The notes beneath the pieces were generated by a model, which searched no databases, had not been told where the DNA came from, and saw only the letters and a list, made by a program, of their open reading frames with translations. A DNA stretch of 52,768 nucleotides from Roseibium sp. MMSF_3544 (GTDB taxonomy: Bacteria; Pseudomonadota; Alphaproteobacteria; Rhizobiales; Stappiaceae). The stretch spans positions 1 through 52,768 of the forward strand of contig NZ_JASHKA010000033.1 in assembly GCF_030732845.1 (NCBI RefSeq). Direction: 5' to 3'. The translations under genes and the position numbers were made by a program. Positions 52,686 through 52,768 of the stretch are shown here, piece after piece (position 1 is the stretch's first letter; each line of letters starts with the position of its first letter).

Positions 52686-52768
52686 ACCGTCCTGAGCCTT
52701 TTGTCCGGCATGGCGCCGGAGTCATCTTCGTTTTTGGGATACGCAGAACGAGAACGGAAGTGTTGCGC

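Overview
The window comes from an alphaproteobacterium of the Hyphomicrobiales, most likely a marine Stappiaceae member (Roseibium/Labrenzia/Stappia). This rests on the Sinorhizobium-type rkpA/rkpG/rkpH set, the gene neighbourhoods uppP - GST - queG and YibQ-like deacetylase - rppH, an NDUFA9-like gene, and DctPQM and Fds formate dehydrogenase genes of rhizobial type. The assignment is by gene family and order; no database search was possible.

Positions 1-21.6 kb form a cell-surface polysaccharide region that looks more AT-rich than the rest. It starts with the 3' end of an IS481-type transposase. Next come UDP-galactopyranose mutase, a single-module KpsC-like Kdo transferase, a DUF707 protein on the opposite strand, an FAD oxidoreductase, and the ABC-dependent capsule assembly and export genes kpsS, kpsT, kpsM, kpsE and kpsD. 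Then follow rkpH, rkpG and the 2,523-residue type I PKS/FAS rkpA. The last three probably make a long-chain amino-alcohol (sphingoid-base-like) lipid for the capsule.

Positions 21.6-26.3 kb hold integration genes: a tyrosine recombinase broken by one in-frame TAG, an HTH/zinc-cysteine protein, an AlpA-type regulator with a hairpin over its ribosome-binding site, a hypothetical protein, and an intact P4-type integrase. The integrase abuts the 3' end of tRNA-Leu(CAG). This is the expected arrangement at one end of a genomic island. The matching left attachment site is not visible in the window, so the island may include the capsule genes and extend beyond position 1.

Positions 26.5-35.5 kb look like ordinary chromosomal backbone: NDUFA9-like protein, MFS transporter, DUF1127 protein, WYL regulator, UppP, GST, QueG and a large exported protein of unknown function.

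Positions 35.5-45.8 kb are an accessory catabolic cluster: a TRAP transporter (DctM, DctQ, DctP), a ThDP-dependent decarboxylase-like enzyme, an aldehyde dehydrogenase, an IclR regulator, an SRPBCC protein, two Cys-nucleophile alpha/beta hydrolases and a TetR regulator. The likely route is import, then 2-oxo acid to aldehyde to carboxylic acid. The cluster lies between two terminators sharing an exact 27-nt direct repeat, and its two divergent promoters share a TTGACA/TGTCAA arrangement.

Positions 45.8-52.7 kb hold an NAD-dependent formate dehydrogenase operon (fused FdsG-FdsB, an inserted GNAT acetyltransferase, FdsA), then rppH and a YibQ-like divergent polysaccharide deacetylase.
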